Positions 34,227-44,718 of a stretch of DNA of 64,000 nucleotides are shown in pieces. Below the pieces are notes generated by a model. The model worked only from the letters and a program-made list of their open reading frames with translations, was not told the origin of the DNA and searched no databases. Numbering within the stretch: the first letter of the stretch is position 1; each line of letters opens with the position of its first letter. A program made the position numbers and the translations under genes. Source of the stretch: Pseudomonas sp. MTM4 (GTDB taxonomy: Bacteria; Pseudomonadota; Gammaproteobacteria; Pseudomonadales; Pseudomonadaceae); NCBI RefSeq assembly GCF_019355055.1, contig NZ_CP048411.1, positions 3,003,501-3,067,500 of the forward strand, read 5' to 3'.

Positions 34227-35792
34227 ATGCTGGATACCAATCTCAAGACCCAGTTGAAAGCCTATCTGGAAAAGGTCACTCAGCCGTTCGAGATCGTCGC
34301 ATCCCTCGATGACGGTGAGAAGTCCCAAGAAATGCTCGCCCTGCTGGAAGACATCGCCAGCCTGAGCGACCACATCACACTGCGCACCGATGGTGATGAT
34401 GCTCGTCGTCCGTCGTTCGCACTCAACCGCATCGGTGGCAACATCAGCCTGCGTTTCGCCGGCATCCCGATGGGCCACGAGTTCACCTCTCTGGTGCTGG
34501 CCCTGCTGCAGGTCGGCGGCCATCCGTCGAAGACCGCACCGGAAGTCATCGAGCAGATCAAGAACATCGAAGGCGACTACACCTTCGAAACCTACTTCTC
34601 GCTGTCCTGCCAGAACTGCCCCGACGTGGTCCAAGCGCTGAACCTGATGGCCGTGCTCAACCCGAACATCCGCCACGTCGCCATCGACGGCGCGCTGTTC
34701 CAGGGCGAAGTCGAAGCCCGGCAGATCATGTCCGTACCGAGCATCTACCTCAACGGTGAACTGTTCGGCCAAGGCCGCATGGGCGAAGAAGAAATCCTCG
34801 CCAAGCTCGACACCGGTGCCTCGGCGCGTGATGCCGAGAAGCTCAGCGCCAAGGACGCCTTCGACGTGCTCGTCGTTGGCGGTGGCCCGGCGGGCGCCGC
34901 CGCGGCCATTTACGCCGCGCGCAAGGGTATCCGTACCGGCGTGGCGGCCGAGCGCTTTGGCGGTCAGGTGCTGGACACCATGGCCATCGAAAACTTCATC
35001 TCGGTCAACGAGACCGAAGGCCCAAAACTGGCCCGTGCGCTGGAAAGCCACGTACGCGAATACGACGTCGACATCATGAACCTGCAGCGCGCTGCGGCAT
35101 TGATTCCGGCCTCGGCCGAAGGCGGCTTGCACGAGATCAAGCTGGAAAACGGCGGCTTGCTCAAGGCTAAGACACTGATCCTCGCCACCGGTGCGCGCTG
35201 GCGTGAAATGAACGTACCCGGTGAGCAGCAATACCGCGGCCGTGGCGTCGCCTACTGCCCGCACTGCGACGGCCCGCTGTTCAAGGGCAAGCGCGTAGCG
35301 GTGATCGGCGGCGGCAACTCGGGTGTCGAAGCGGCCATCGACCTGGCCGGCATCGTCGCTCACGTCACGCTGATCGAGTTCGACAGCCAGTTGCGTGCCG
35401 ACGCCGTGCTGCAGAAGAAGCTGCACAGCCTGCCCAACGTCACCGTGATCACCAGCGCGCTGACCAGTGAGGTCATCGGCGACGGCCAGAAGGTCACCGG
35501 ACTGACCTACAAGGACCGCAACTCCAGCGAGTTCCACAACCTGGAACTGGAGGGCATCTTCGTGCAGATCGGCCTGCTGCCGAACTCCGATTGGCTGAAG
35601 GGCACCGTCGAACTGACTTCGCGCGGCGAGATCATCGTCGATGCGCGGGGCGAGACCTCGCTGCCGGGCATTTTCGCGGCGGGCGACGTCACCACGGTGC
35701 CGTACAAGCAGATCGTTATCGCCGTCGGCGAAGGCGCCAAGGCTTCGCTGAGTGCGTTCGACCACCTGATCCGCAGCTCCGTCGAAGACTGA
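34227..35792 (+). CDS. ahpF: Alkyl hydroperoxide reductase subunit F
   Basis: AhpF passes electrons from NADH to the peroxidase AhpC. The 521-aa flavoprotein has a tandem thioredoxin-like N-terminal domain with C128-Q-N-C131, an FAD loop GGGPAG (218-223), the redox pair C344-P-H-C347 and a nucleotide loop GGGNSG (361-366), ending in the AAGD..TVPYKQI segment. AGAGG precedes the ATG. It sits alone between gyrB and the plsC-type gene with no ahpC beside it, although ahpC and ahpF are usually adjacent. Reductases of this build that serve other partners are possible, but all four cysteines and the linker match AhpF. Confidence 0.93.
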   Translation: MLDTNLKTQLKAYLEKVTQPFEIVASLDDGEKSQEMLALLEDIASLSDHITLRTDGDDARRPSFALNRIGGNISLRFAGIPMGHEFTSLVLALLQVGGHPSKTAPEVIEQIKNIEGDYTFETYFSLSCQNCPDVVQALNLMAVLNPNIRHVAIDGALFQGEVEARQIMSVPSIYLNGELFGQGRMGEEEILAKLDTGASARDAEKLSAKDAFDVLVVGGGPAGAAAAIYAARKGIRTGVAAERFGGQVLDTMAIENFISVNETEGPKLARALESHVREYDVDIMNLQRAAALIPASAEGGLHEIKLENGGLLKAKTLILATGARWREMNVPGEQQYRGRGVAYCPHCDGPLFKGKRVAVIGGGNSGVEAAIDLAGIVAHVTLIEFDSQLRADAVLQKKLHSLPNVTVITSALTSEVIGDGQKVTGLTYKDRNSSEFHNLELEGIFVQIGLLPNSDWLKGTVELTSRGEIIVDARGETSLPGIFAAGDVTTVPYKQIVIAVGEGAKASLSAFDHLIRSSVED

Positions 35793-35806
35793 GCCTGACG
35801 GGCACG

Positions 35807-35843
35807 AAAAAGGGGGAGCAGATTTCGGTCTGCTCCCCCTTTT
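35807..35843. terminator. Bidirectional terminator between ahpF and the plsC-type gene
   Basis: AAAAAGGGGGAGCAGA (35807-35822) and TCTGCTCCCCCTTTT (35829-35843) form a long perfect stem with a TTTCGG loop, with T-runs on both strands. The two genes converge on it. Confidence 0.92.
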
Positions 35844-35874
35844 CATTGGACTCTGCCCTGCTGCATTCCGCCTT

Positions 35875-36612
35875 TCAGGCACCGCCTTCGAGTCGTCTGA
35901 CCTGCGCATTGATCCAGTCTTCAGCGCGCTGATTGAGTTCAGCTACAGCGCGAGGGCCTTCGCTTTCGGCATGCATGGCTGGGCCAATGACCACCTGAAT
36001 GGTACCGGGAATCTTGCCCCAACCGGCCTTGGGCCAGAACATGCCGGCGTTATGTGCGATCGGCAGGACCGGCAGCCCAGCGTTGACGGCAAGCGCCGCT
36101 CCGCTGCGGGAGAACTTACCCTGCTCGCCAACCGGTACGCGCGTGCCTTCCGGGAAAATCAGCACCCAGGCGCCTTGCTCCAGACGCTCATGACCTTGCT
36201 TGGCCACCTGACGCAATGCCGCCTTGGGATTGTCGCGATCGATAGCGATGGGTTTGAGCAGCATGATCGCCCAGCCAAAGAACGGCACACGCAGCAACTC
36301 ACGCTTGAGCACCTGGGTCAGGGGCTCGAAATATGCCGACAGGAAGAAGGTTTCCCAGGTGCTCTGGTGCTTGGCCAGAATCACGCAGGGGCGCGACGGA
36401 ATGTTTTCCGTCCCGTGCACCTCGTAGCGCAGGCCGACCAGCGTCTTACCCAGCCATACGGCGCAGCGGCACCAGTTCTGTACCACGAAACGATAGCGCG
36501 CGCGGAATGCCATGAACGGGGCGCAGACCAGGCAGACCAGGCACCAGGCAAAAGCGGTGAAGGCTAGAAGGAAATAGAACAGCGCAATCCGAGCAGCAAA
36601 CAGAAGGTTCAT
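35875..36612 (-). CDS. plsC: 1-acyl-sn-glycerol-3-phosphate acyltransferase family protein
   Basis: The 245-aa protein belongs to the PlsC family, which acylates lysophosphatidic acid at the inner membrane. A hydrophobic N-terminus (two helices, about residues 3-35) precedes the catalytic H-X4-E block KHQSTWE and the FPEGTRVP substrate motif. ATG 36612 overlaps the gmhB stop codon by one base (TGATG). Its PAO1 counterpart at this position (PA0005) is a lysophospholipid acyltransferase, as I recall. A related acyl acceptor cannot be excluded. Confidence 0.88.
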   Translation of the reverse strand: MNLLFAARIALFYFLLAFTAFAWCLVCLVCAPFMAFRARYRFVVQNWCRCAVWLGKTLVGLRYEVHGTENIPSRPCVILAKHQSTWETFFLSAYFEPLTQVLKRELLRVPFFGWAIMLLKPIAIDRDNPKAALRQVAKQGHERLEQGAWVLIFPEGTRVPVGEQGKFSRSGAALAVNAGLPVLPIAHNAGMFWPKAGWGKIPGTIQVVIGPAMHAESEGPRAVAELNQRAEDWINAQVRRLEGGA

Positions 36613-37151
36613 CACGATGCCCTCAGCAGATGTTCGGCAACCGCCGCGAGATCATCGAATACCTGAGTTCCAGGCGGCAGTGCGCCTTTCAGAGTACGCA
36701 TGCCCTTGCCAGTCCTGACCAGGTAAGGCGCACCGCCCAAGAGCATGCCTGCATGCAGATCGCGATGGCTGTCACCGACCACCGGTACACCTTTGAGATC
36801 GGACAAATGGAAATGCTCGGCAATTTTTTGGAACAGCCCCGGCAGGGGCTTACGGCAGTCACAGCCATCGTCCGGACCATGCGGGCAATGCATGATCAGG
36901 TCGATGCGTCCGCCCTGCTCCATCACCAGCTGCTGCATCTTGAAGTGCATATCGTCGAGCATCGAGGCATCGAACATGCCTCGCGCCAGACCGGACTGGT
37001 TGGTGGCAACCGCCACCGTCCAGCCCGCCTTGCACAGGCTGGCGATGGCCTGGAGAGAGCCTGGAATCGGAATCCATTCATCCAGGGTCTTCACATAGGC
37101 GTCGGAGTCCTCGTTGATGACGCCGTCGCGGTCGAGCACTATCAGTTTCAC
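36612..37151 (-). CDS. gmhB: D-glycero-beta-D-manno-heptose-1,7-bisphosphate 7-phosphatase
   Basis: GmhB removes the C7 phosphate in the ADP-heptose pathway for lipopolysaccharide core. The HAD-type protein has the nucleophile motif LDRDGVINEDSDAY, the TNQSG motif II and the zinc-binding CPHGPDDGCDCRKP loop. I set the start at GTG 37151, four bases after the glyS stop codon, because the family begins VKLIVLDRDG (179 aa). A TTG at 37187, inside glyS and preceded by GAGAGGA, would add 12 residues. Confidence 0.92.
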   Translation of the reverse strand: MKLIVLDRDGVINEDSDAYVKTLDEWIPIPGSLQAIASLCKAGWTVAVATNQSGLARGMFDASMLDDMHFKMQQLVMEQGGRIDLIMHCPHGPDDGCDCRKPLPGLFQKIAEHFHLSDLKGVPVVGDSHRDLHAGMLLGGAPYLVRTGKGMRTLKGALPPGTQVFDDLAAVAEHLLRAS

Positions 37152-37155
37152 CGGC

Positions 37156-39210
37156 TTAGCCAAGTGCGGAAATATCGGCGACGCCAAGGAACAGTCCTCT
37201 CAACCGGGCGAGCAAGGCATAGCGGTTGGCGCGTACCGAAGCGTCTTCGGCATTGACCAGTACCGCCTCGAAGAAGGCGTCCACCGGGCCGCGCAGATGC
37301 GCCAGGCGCTCGAGCGCCTCGCGATACTGGCGTGCCGCAGCGAGCGGTTGCACGGCCTGTTCGGCCTGTTGCAGCGCCGAATACAGCGAGAACTCGGTGG
37401 CATTGTCGAACCAGCGTGGCTCGACGGTTTCCGGCAGCTTCGCTTCGAACTTGCTCAGCAGGTTCGAGACACGCTTGTTGGCCGCTGCCAGCGCTTCTGC
37501 TTCCGGTAACGTGCGGAACGCCTGCACCGCCTGCACACGCTGATCGAAATCCAGCGCAGAGCCTGGCTGCACGGCACGTACCGACAGATAGGAAGCGACT
37601 TCGATGCCCTCATCTTCATAACGGGCACGCAGGCGATCGAAGATGAACTCCAGTACCTGATCGGCCAATCCGGCCGCTTTCACCTGGCTGCCGAACTGAC
37701 CAATGGCGAAATTCACCGCCTCCACCAGATCGAGATCCAGTTGCTTCTCGATGAGGATGCGGAGGATGCCCAGCGCCGCACGACGCAGCGCGTAGGGGTC
37801 CTTGCTGCCGGTGGGCAGCATGCCAATGCCGAAGATTCCGACCAGCGTGTCCAGCTTGTCCGCCACCGCCAGAATCGCACCCGTACGGGTACTTGGCAGC
37901 TCGGCGCCGGCACCACGCGGCATGTACTGTTCGTTCAACGCCAGCGCCACGTCCTGCGGCTCGCCATCGTTGAGCGCGTAGTAGTAACCGGCAATGCCCT
38001 GCATTTCCGGGAACTCGCCGACCATTTCGGTAGCCAGGTCGCACTTGCTCAACAGGCCGGCACGGGCAGCCCATTGCGGATTGCCGTCGGTGCGCTCGGC
38101 GATGAAAGCGGCGAGCTGCGATACCCGCACGGCCTTGTCGTAAACAGTGCCCAGCTGCGCCTGGAAGACCACGTTCTTCAACCGTTCGTTGAAACTTTCC
38201 AGCTTCTGCTTCTTGTCCTGCTTGAAGAAGAATTCGGCGTCGGTGAGGCGCGGGCGCACCACCTTCTCGTTCCCGGCGACGATCTGCGCCGGGTCTTTCG
38301 ATTCGATGTTGGCCACGGTGATGAAACGCGGCAGCAGCTTGCCGTTGGCATCCAGCAGGCAGAAGTACTTCTGATTGTCCTGCATGGTGGTGATCAGTGC
38401 TTCCTGCGGCACTTCCAGGAAGCGTTCCTCGAAGGAGCACACCAGCGGAACCGGCCATTCGACCAGTGCGGCGACCTCATCGAGCAGGGCCGGCGGCACG
38501 ATGGCGGTGCCGTTCTGCTCGCTTGCCAGCTGCTCGACGCGCTTAGCGATCAGCTCGCGGCGCTCGGCGAAGTCGGCGATCACATGGGCACCGCGCAGGT
38601 CTTCGAGGTAGCTGGTCGGCTTGGTGATACGCACCGGCGCCGGATTGTGGAAACGGTGGCCGCGCGATTCGCGTCCAGCGCGCTGCGCGAGAATGGTGCA
38701 GTCGATGACCTGATCACCCAGCAGCATCACCAGCCACTGGGTTGGCCGGACGAACTCTTCCTTGCGCGCGGCCCAGCGCATGCGCTTGGGAATCGGCAGC
38801 TCGTTCAGCGAGGTTTCGACGATGCTGGGCAACAGCTCGGCGGTCGGCTGGCCGGGGATCGAGCGGCTGTAACGGAGTTTCGGACCGCTGCGGTCGATCT
38901 CTGCCAGATCGACACCACACTTGCGGGCGAAGCCCAGCGCGGCCTGGGTCGGTTCACCCTCGGCGTCGAAGGCGGCCTGCAGGGGCGGACCATCGAGGTT
39001 GATGCTGCGATCGGGCTGCTCGGTATCGAGCTGCTCGATCAGCACCGCAAGACGTCGCGGCGCGGCGAACGTCTGTACCCGACCATGCTTGAGGCCGGCT
39101 TCTTTCAAGCCTTTCTCGATACCAGTGCGGAAGGCATCAGACAACTTGCCCAACGCCTTGGGCGGCAGCTCTTCGGTGCCGAGTTCGACCAAGAAATCCA
39201 GTGCGCTCAT
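37156..39210 (-). CDS. glyS: Glycine--tRNA ligase beta subunit
   Basis: The 684-aa beta subunit of the heterotetrameric GlyRS starts [20 protein letters not shown] and contains the HD-like core ([19 protein letters not shown]) and a C-terminal anticodon-binding DALR-type domain. Its ATG overlaps the glyQ stop by four bases, giving coupled synthesis with the alpha subunit. Confidence 0.97.
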   Translation of the reverse strand: MSALDFLVELGTEELPPKALGKLSDAFRTGIEKGLKEAGLKHGRVQTFAAPRRLAVLIEQLDTEQPDRSINLDGPPLQAAFDAEGEPTQAALGFARKCGVDLAEIDRSGPKLRYSRSIPGQPTAELLPSIVETSLNELPIPKRMRWAARKEEFVRPTQWLVMLLGDQVIDCTILAQRAGRESRGHRFHNPAPVRITKPTSYLEDLRGAHVIADFAERRELIAKRVEQLASEQNGTAIVPPALLDEVAALVEWPVPLVCSFEERFLEVPQEALITTMQDNQKYFCLLDANGKLLPRFITVANIESKDPAQIVAGNEKVVRPRLTDAEFFFKQDKKQKLESFNERLKNVVFQAQLGTVYDKAVRVSQLAAFIAERTDGNPQWAARAGLLSKCDLATEMVGEFPEMQGIAGYYYALNDGEPQDVALALNEQYMPRGAGAELPSTRTGAILAVADKLDTLVGIFGIGMLPTGSKDPYALRRAALGILRILIEKQLDLDLVEAVNFAIGQFGSQVKAAGLADQVLEFIFDRLRARYEDEGIEVASYLSVRAVQPGSALDFDQRVQAVQAFRTLPEAEALAAANKRVSNLLSKFEAKLPETVEPRWFDNATEFSLYSALQQAEQAVQPLAAARQYREALERLAHLRGPVDAFFEAVLVNAEDASVRANRYALLARLRGLFLGVADISALG

Positions 39211-40154
39211 TCTGCTGCCTCCAGCTTGGCCAGTACTTCATCTCGCAGGTCGGGGGCCGCCATGGGGAAGCCGAGTTTGGCGCGGGCCTGCAGGTAGCTC
39301 TGCGCCACCGCACGAGCCAGCGCACGTACACGAAGGATGTACTGCTGACGCGCCGTCACTGAGATGGCGCGGCGGGCATCCAGCAGGTTGAAGGTGTGCG
39401 ACGCCTTCAACACCATTTCGTAGGTGGGCAGTGGCAGCTCCAGCTCGATCAGCCGGTTGGCTTCCGACTCGTAGAAATCGAACAGCTCGAACAGCTTGTC
39501 GACGTTGGCGTGTTCGAAGTTGTAGGTCGATTGCTCCACCTCGTTCTGATGGAACACATCGCCATAGGTGACGGTGCCGAACGGCCCGTCGGTCCAGATC
39601 AGGTCGTAGACCGAATCGACGCCCTGCAGGTACATGGCCAGGCGCTCCAAGCCGTAGGTGATCTCGCCGGTCACCGGGTAGCATTCGATGCCACCGACCT
39701 GCTGGAAGTAGGTGAACTGGGTGACTTCCATGCCGTTCAGCCAGACTTCCCAGCCCAAGCCCCAGGCGCCCAGTGTCGGCGACTCCCAGTTGTCCTCGAC
39801 GAAGCGCACGTCATGCACCGAGGTATCCACGCCTATGCGGCGCAGCGACTCCAGGTACAGGTCCTGGATGTTGTCCGGGTTGGGCTTCAGCACTACCTGA
39901 AACTGGTAGTAGTGCTGCAGGCGGTTGGGGTTCTCGCCATAACGGCCGTCGGCCGGGCGGCGTGAAGGCTGGACGTAGGCCGCATTCCAGGTCTCGGGAC
40001 CGACTGCGCGCAGGAAAGTGGCGGTGTGGAAAGTACCGGCGCCCATTTCCATGTCATAGGGTTGCAGGACGACGCAACCCTGCTCCGCCCAGTAACTTTG
40101 TAGGGCGAGGATCAGGTCTTGGAAGGTGCGCACGGCAGGCGTAGGCTGGGTCAA
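39207..40154 (-). CDS. glyQ: Glycine--tRNA ligase alpha subunit
   Basis: The 315-aa class II catalytic subunit contains [38 protein letters not shown] and [26 protein letters not shown]. The start is TTG at 40154, supported by AGGTGA just upstream and by the family N-terminus. It is divergent from tag. Confidence 0.97.
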   Translation of the reverse strand: MTQPTPAVRTFQDLILALQSYWAEQGCVVLQPYDMEMGAGTFHTATFLRAVGPETWNAAYVQPSRRPADGRYGENPNRLQHYYQFQVVLKPNPDNIQDLYLESLRRIGVDTSVHDVRFVEDNWESPTLGAWGLGWEVWLNGMEVTQFTYFQQVGGIECYPVTGEITYGLERLAMYLQGVDSVYDLIWTDGPFGTVTYGDVFHQNEVEQSTYNFEHANVDKLFELFDFYESEANRLIELELPLPTYEMVLKASHTFNLLDARRAISVTARQQYILRVRALARAVAQSYLQARAKLGFPMAAPDLRDEVLAKLEAAE

Positions 40155-40294
40155 AATTTCACCTGTGCTGGCTTCGACAGAAAGCCCCGGAGTATACCCG
40201 ATAACGGCTCAAACCCGTGGTGGCGCTTGCCTTTGGGTTGGATGCCTGCGGTGACATCCGCACTCTGCTCATGCCGCTTTCGAGGAGTGGAAAA

Positions 40295-40861
40295 ATGCCG
40301 CGTTGCGCCTGGTGCACCGATGACGCGCTGTACATCGACTATCACGACAGCGAATGGGGTGTGCCGACCCGTGATCCCCAGGTTCTGTTCGAATTCCTGA
40401 TCCTCGAAGCCTTTCAGGCCGGGCTGTCGTGGATCACGGTCTTGCGCAAACGTGAGCGGTATCGCCAGGTGCTGTTCGGTTTCGATCCGCAGCGGCTGGC
40501 TCAGATGAGCGACGCCGAAATCGACGAACGTATGCTCGACGCGGGCATCATCCGCAACCGACGCAAGCTCGAAGCTGCAAGGCGCAATGCCCAGCGCTGG
40601 CTGGAACTGGAAGATCCGGTTGGCTGGTTATGGTCGTTCGTCGGCGGCCGACCTAAGGTCAACCATTTCCGGTCGCGCAGCGAGGTTCCGGCGGTGACGC
40701 CTGAAGCCGAGGCCATGAGCCGCGCGCTGAAGAAGGCCGGCTTCAGTTTCGTCGGTCCGACCATCTGCTACGCCTATATGCAGGCCTGCGGCATGGTCAT
40801 GGATCACACCAGCGATTGCGAGCGCTACCCGATACTCGCCGCCACCTCGGTCGGCGCCTAG
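40295..40861 (+). CDS. tag: DNA-3-methyladenine glycosylase I
   Basis: Tag excises 3-methyladenine from DNA. The 188-aa protein begins MPRCAWCTDDALYIDYHDSEWGVP, with the cysteine of its zinc site, followed by LEAFQAGLSWITVLRKRERYR and ending with HTSDCERYP. ATG 40295 has GAGGAG upstream; the longer in-frame start is not conserved. Confidence 0.96.
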   Translation: MPRCAWCTDDALYIDYHDSEWGVPTRDPQVLFEFLILEAFQAGLSWITVLRKRERYRQVLFGFDPQRLAQMSDAEIDERMLDAGIIRNRRKLEAARRNAQRWLELEDPVGWLWSFVGGRPKVNHFRSRSEVPAVTPEAEAMSRALKKAGFSFVGPTICYAYMQACGMVMDHTSDCERYPILAATSVGA

Positions 40862-40922
40862 TACGGGTAGCCGAACACAGGAAGCAGTTACACTAGCGGC
40901 TTTGATTTTTCGGGAGAGATCC

Positions 40923-41810
40923 TTGGACAAGTTCAAAGGTGCGCTGGTGGTCGGTTTCCTGCGCCTGTTCGCCCTGCTGCCCTGGCGCGCGGTGCAAGGA
41001 GTGGGCGGTGCCATCGGCTGGTTGATGTGGAAGTTGCCCAACCGTTCCCGCGAGGTCGCCCGGATCAATCTGGCCAAATGTTTCCCTGAACTGTCTGCCG
41101 CCGAACAGGAAGCGCTGTTGGGACGAAGCCTGCAGCAGATCGGCAAAGCCTTTACCGAAAGCGCCTGCGCCTGGATCTGGCCGGCGGACAAGACGTTGCG
41201 GCTGGTCAGGCAGGTCGAAGGGCTCGACGTACTGGAACAGGCCTTGGCGTCCGGCAAGGGCGTCGTCGGCATCACCAGCCATCTGGGCAACTGGGAAGTG
41301 CTCAATCACTTTTACTGCGCGCAGTGCAAGCCGATCATTTTTTACCGCCCACCGAAGCTCAAGGCCGTCGATGATCTCCTGCAACGCCAGCGTGTGCAGC
41401 TGGGCAACAAGGTCGCGCCTTCTACCCGCGAAGGCATCATCAGCGTGATCAAGGAAGTGCGCCGCGGCGGCGCCGTGGGTATTCCTGCCGATCCGGAGCC
41501 CAGCGAAGGTTCCGGCGTGTTCGTCCCCTTCCTCGGGACGCAGGCGCTGACCAGCAAATTCGTACCCGGCATGCTCACCGGCGGCAAGGCCATTGGCGTG
41601 TTCCTCCATGCGTTGCGTCTGGAGGACGGTTCGGGCTACAAGGTGATCATCGAAGCGGCACCGCCGGCTATGTACGACGAGAATGTCGAAGTCGCGGTCG
41701 CGGCCATGAGCGACGTCATCGGGCGCTATGTGCGCACCTGGCCGAGCCAGTACATGTGGACCATGAAGCGCTTCAAGAAGCGCCCGGCCGGCGAGCGTCG
41801 CTGGTACTGA
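40923..41810 (+). CDS. Lysophospholipid/lipid A (LpxL/HtrB-family) acyltransferase
   Basis: The 295-aa inner-membrane protein adds a secondary acyl chain to lipid A by family membership. The catalytic H-X4-E motif is in GITSHLGNWEVLN, and the region GIPADPEPSEGSGVFVPFLG fits the LpxL/HtrB pattern. The start is TTG at 40923, with GGGAGAGA upstream; the ORF opens earlier at an unlikely TTG. Its position after tag equals that of an htrB-type gene in PAO1. Which acyl chain it uses cannot be read from sequence. Confidence 0.9.
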   Translation: MDKFKGALVVGFLRLFALLPWRAVQGVGGAIGWLMWKLPNRSREVARINLAKCFPELSAAEQEALLGRSLQQIGKAFTESACAWIWPADKTLRLVRQVEGLDVLEQALASGKGVVGITSHLGNWEVLNHFYCAQCKPIIFYRPPKLKAVDDLLQRQRVQLGNKVAPSTREGIISVIKEVRRGGAVGIPADPEPSEGSGVFVPFLGTQALTSKFVPGMLTGGKAIGVFLHALRLEDGSGYKVIIEAAPPAMYDENVEVAVAAMSDVIGRYVRTWPSQYMWTMKRFKKRPAGERRWY

Positions 41811-41838
41811 AAGCTAACAAAGACAACAGGAACGTCAG

Positions 41839-42105
41839 ATGGCCAACCAGCGACAGCATCCACGTGCGCCCATGAAGTGCCGGATACGCATCACGCATGA
41901 GTCCTTTGGCGAGGTGCTCGCCCACACGCGCGACCTGTCCGATGGTGGCGTATACGTCAAACATCCTCAGCTGACCGAGCTGCAGCCCGGCATGATCGTC
42001 AGCGGACAGGTGCAGGATCTGCCGATTCCGGCGCCTGTGCTGCAGATGGAAGTGATGCGTGTCGATGCCGAAGGCGTCGGCTTGCGCTTCGTGCAGGACA
42101 GCTGA
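41839..42105 (+). CDS. PilZ-domain protein (probable c-di-GMP receptor)
   Basis: The 88-aa protein is a single PilZ domain with the RxxxR motif RQHPR (residues 5-9) and DLSDGGVYV (37-45), the two c-di-GMP contacts. No effector domain is attached, so it probably acts on a partner protein. Its target is unknown. Confidence 0.9.
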   Translation: MANQRQHPRAPMKCRIRITHESFGEVLAHTRDLSDGGVYVKHPQLTELQPGMIVSGQVQDLPIPAPVLQMEVMRVDAEGVGLRFVQDS

Positions 42106-42180
42106 AGCCGAACCTGCCGATTGGATTGGCGGAGCTAAAGGCGTCGCCGGAACTGCACAGCTTGCTGCCGATTCAGGACG

Positions 42181-42498
42181 CTAGCTGTCGGCCTGCTTGT
42201 TCAGCTTGCGCAGAAACACGCCCATCTCCTTTTCCGTCTGTTTGTCGCCGTGTGCTTGCGCCGCGACCACGCCCTGCTCCCAGGCCCGACGCGCGCCGTC
42301 GCGGTCACCGCTGGTCTGCAACGCTTTGCCCAATAGTTTCCAGGCCGCGGAATAGTTGGGATCCTGTTCGACGCAGCGCTGTAGATGCGTCGCAGCCTGC
42401 GCCGGGTCGCCGGCATCCAGATAACCCTTGCCGAGGCCGAAGCGCAGCATGGGATTGTCCATGCCTTTGGCCAGCATCTTTTCCAGTGATTCGAGCAT
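42181..42498 (-). CDS. Small tetratricopeptide-repeat protein
   Basis: The 105-aa protein starts MLESLEKMLAKGMDNPMLRFGLG and has about two to three TPR units (AATHLQRCVEQDPNYSAAWKLLGKAL and AWEQGVVAAQAHGD). GGGGAG precedes ATG 42498. A conserved hypothetical of this type lies near trkA in other Pseudomonas. Its partner is unknown. Confidence 0.85.
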   Translation of the reverse strand: MLESLEKMLAKGMDNPMLRFGLGKGYLDAGDPAQAATHLQRCVEQDPNYSAAWKLLGKALQTSGDRDGARRAWEQGVVAAQAHGDKQTEKEMGVFLRKLNKQADS

Positions 42499-42572
42499 CT
42501 GCGCTCCCCTTGTGAGATCACACGCGACAGAGCCGGCGATCATCGCAGATCGAACCGGCCCTGCCACGGCGT

Positions 42573-43406
42573 CTAGCTTGCCTGAGTGACCGCGCTGAGA
42601 AACTCCTGAGTGCGCGTTTCCTGCGGATTGCCGAACAGCTCTTCCGGCGTGCCCTGCTCGTGGATCCGGCCTTCGTTGAAGAAGCATACGCGGTCGGCGA
42701 ACTCACGGGCGAAGCCCATCTGGTGAGTGACCATCAGCATGGTCAGGCTATGCGCGTCGCCCAGTCGGCGGATGACGTTGAGCACTTCGCCGCACAGCTC
42801 AGGGTCCAGCGCCGACGTCACCTCATCGAACAGCATCACCTTGGGCCGCATCGCCAGCGCTCGGGCAATGGCCACGCGCTGTTGCTGGCCGCCGGACAGC
42901 TGCGACGGGTAATGCTCGAGCTTGTCTTCCAGCCCAACCATGGCCAGCAATTCCTCGGCGCGTTCGCGCGCTTCCTTTTTTGACAGGCCCAGCACCTGCA
43001 CCGGCGCTTCCATCACGTTCTGCCGGGTGCTCATGTGCGGAAACAGATTGAAGCTCTGGAACACCATGCCGACCTTGCCGCGCACTCGGCGCAAGTGCCG
43101 GGCGTTGGCTCGGACCAGTTCGCCGTTGGTGCCGGGCATATGCGTCAGCGGCTCGTCATCGACCATGATCACGCCTTCGTCGATGTCCTCCAGCGTCATC
43201 AGGGCGCGTAGCAGGGTGGATTTGCCGGACCCGCTGGGGCCGATGATGGCGACCTTTTCGCCGTTGCGCACATCCAGATCGAGATGGTTGAGCACAGTCA
43301 GATCACCGTAACGCTTGGACACGTCGCGAAACTGCACCATGATTTCCGGCTCGTTGGCCGCAGCGATCGGGTTCGAGTTTTCGGTGGTTGGCATCACTGC
43401 GTTCAT
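42573..43406 (-). CDS. ehuA: Ectoine/hydroxyectoine ABC transporter ATP-binding protein
   Basis: The 277-aa ATPase has Walker A GPSGSGKST (56-64), the Q-loop FQSFN, signature LSGGQQQR (170-177) and Walker B VMLFDEVTSALDPE. The extra segment LTHMPGTNGELVRANARHLRRVR is characteristic of EhuA-type polar amino-acid ATPases. Its ATG overlaps the ehuD stop. Motifs alone give a polar-amino-acid importer; the ectoine assignment comes mainly from EhuB and from the operon. Confidence 0.88.
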   Translation of the reverse strand: MNAVMPTTENSNPIAAANEPEIMVQFRDVSKRYGDLTVLNHLDLDVRNGEKVAIIGPSGSGKSTLLRALMTLEDIDEGVIMVDDEPLTHMPGTNGELVRANARHLRRVRGKVGMVFQSFNLFPHMSTRQNVMEAPVQVLGLSKKEARERAEELLAMVGLEDKLEHYPSQLSGGQQQRVAIARALAMRPKVMLFDEVTSALDPELCGEVLNVIRRLGDAHSLTMLMVTHQMGFAREFADRVCFFNEGRIHEQGTPEELFGNPQETRTQEFLSAVTQAS

Positions 43407-44062
43407 CGGGCGAGCTCCATACGGTTTTCCAGACGGCGCACGAACCAGGCGAGGCCGAGACTGAGAATGAGGAAAAACAGACCGACCATGGTGATCGGTT
43501 CCAGATAGCGGAAATGCTCCGAGCCGATGTTCTTGGCCCGTTGCATGATTTCCACCACGGTAATTGCGGACAGCACCGGCGTGTCCTTGAGCATCGAGAT
43601 CAGGTAATTGCCCAGCGCCGGCAGAATGGGCCGCAGGGCCTGTGGCAGGATGATCGTGCGGTAGGCGTTGAGCGGCTTCATGTTCAATGCTGTCACCGCT
43701 TCCCATTGCGCACGCGGCACAGCATCGAGCCCGGCACGGTAGACCTCGGCGGTGTAGCAGGCGTAGTGCAGCGCGATGCCGATGATGCCGGCCTGTAGCG
43801 CCGAGAGATTGAGACCGTAGTTGGGCAACACGAAGAACAGGAAATACACCTGAATCAGCAGCGGCGTGCTGCGGATGAATTCGATCAGCCCGGTTACCGG
43901 CCATGACAGCCAGCGCTGCCGGCTGCGTCGGCCCACGGCGAGAAACAGGCCCAGGACGATAGCAATGGAGAAGCCGGCCAGGGTGATGCCGATGGTCTTC
44001 AGCGAGGCGTCGAGCAGCCTGGGCAGAATCTCCAGGGCGAATGCCCAATCGAAGAAATTCAT
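43403..44062 (-). CDS. ehuD: Ectoine/hydroxyectoine ABC transporter permease EhuD
   Basis: The 219-aa permease starts MNFFDWAFALEILPRLLDASLKT and has about five membrane segments with the EAA loop EAVTALNMKPLNAYRTIILPQALR. It pairs with EhuC to form the channel. ATG 44062 overlaps the ehuC stop by four bases. Confidence 0.87.
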   Translation of the reverse strand: MNFFDWAFALEILPRLLDASLKTIGITLAGFSIAIVLGLFLAVGRRSRQRWLSWPVTGLIEFIRSTPLLIQVYFLFFVLPNYGLNLSALQAGIIGIALHYACYTAEVYRAGLDAVPRAQWEAVTALNMKPLNAYRTIILPQALRPILPALGNYLISMLKDTPVLSAITVVEIMQRAKNIGSEHFRYLEPITMVGLFFLILSLGLAWFVRRLENRMELAR

Positions 44063-44718
44063 GACAGCCCTCCCCGCACGCGTCCGCGCGCCAGGCGCCG
44101 TTCGAGCATGCGCATGGAGAAGTTGATGATCTGCGCAAGAACGAAATACATGACCAGTGCCAGGCCGAAGATTTCCAGCGTCATCAGCGTGGCCTGATCC
44201 AGCTGGCGCGCGCGAAATGCCAGATCCGACAGGGTGATCAACGAAACCAGCGAGGTGTTCTTCAGCAGCTCGATCAACAGGTTGGTACCCGGCGGGATCG
44301 CCGCCAGCAAGGCCTGCGGCAGGATCACCCGGCGCAAGCGCTGCCAGGCGGTCATATTCAGTGCCTGGCATGCCTCGTACTGCCCTTCGTGCACCGAGCG
44401 GATGGCGCCGCGCAACACTTCCGCACCATAGGCGCCAATGTTCAAACCGAGGCCGACGACCGCGACGCTGAAGGCGCTCATGGACAGATTGAACGGCGGC
44501 ATCGGCAACACGAAATAAAGCCAGAACAGCTGGACCAGCAGCGAGCTGCCGCGAAACACCTCGATATAGGTGATCGCCAGCCATCGTAGCGGTGCGATTG
44601 GCGAGAGCCGGCCCAGTGCGCCGATCAGCGCTGCGGCTATGGCCAGCAAGGAGCCCCAGAAGGTGACCTGCACGGTCACCCAGGCGCCTTGCAGCAGAAG
44701 GGGAAGTAATTCATTCAT
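44059..44718 (-). CDS. ehuC: Ectoine/hydroxyectoine ABC transporter permease EhuC
   Basis: The 219-aa permease starts MNELLPLLLQGAWVTVQVTFW and carries the EAA loop EACQALNMTAWQRLRRVILPQAL. It is the first permease gene after ehuB, separated by 243 bp that hold a strong hairpin. Confidence 0.87.
   Translation of the reverse strand: MNELLPLLLQGAWVTVQVTFWGSLLAIAAALIGALGRLSPIAPLRWLAITYIEVFRGSSLLVQLFWLYFVLPMPPFNLSMSAFSVAVVGLGLNIGAYGAEVLRGAIRSVHEGQYEACQALNMTAWQRLRRVILPQALLAAIPPGTNLLIELLKNTSLVSLITLSDLAFRARQLDQATLMTLEIFGLALVMYFVLAQIINFSMRMLERRLARGRVRGGLS

Noticed and set aside
34161..35909. 582-codon open frame antisense to ahpF
   Set aside because: Shadow frame; ahpF shows all cofactor and redox motifs.
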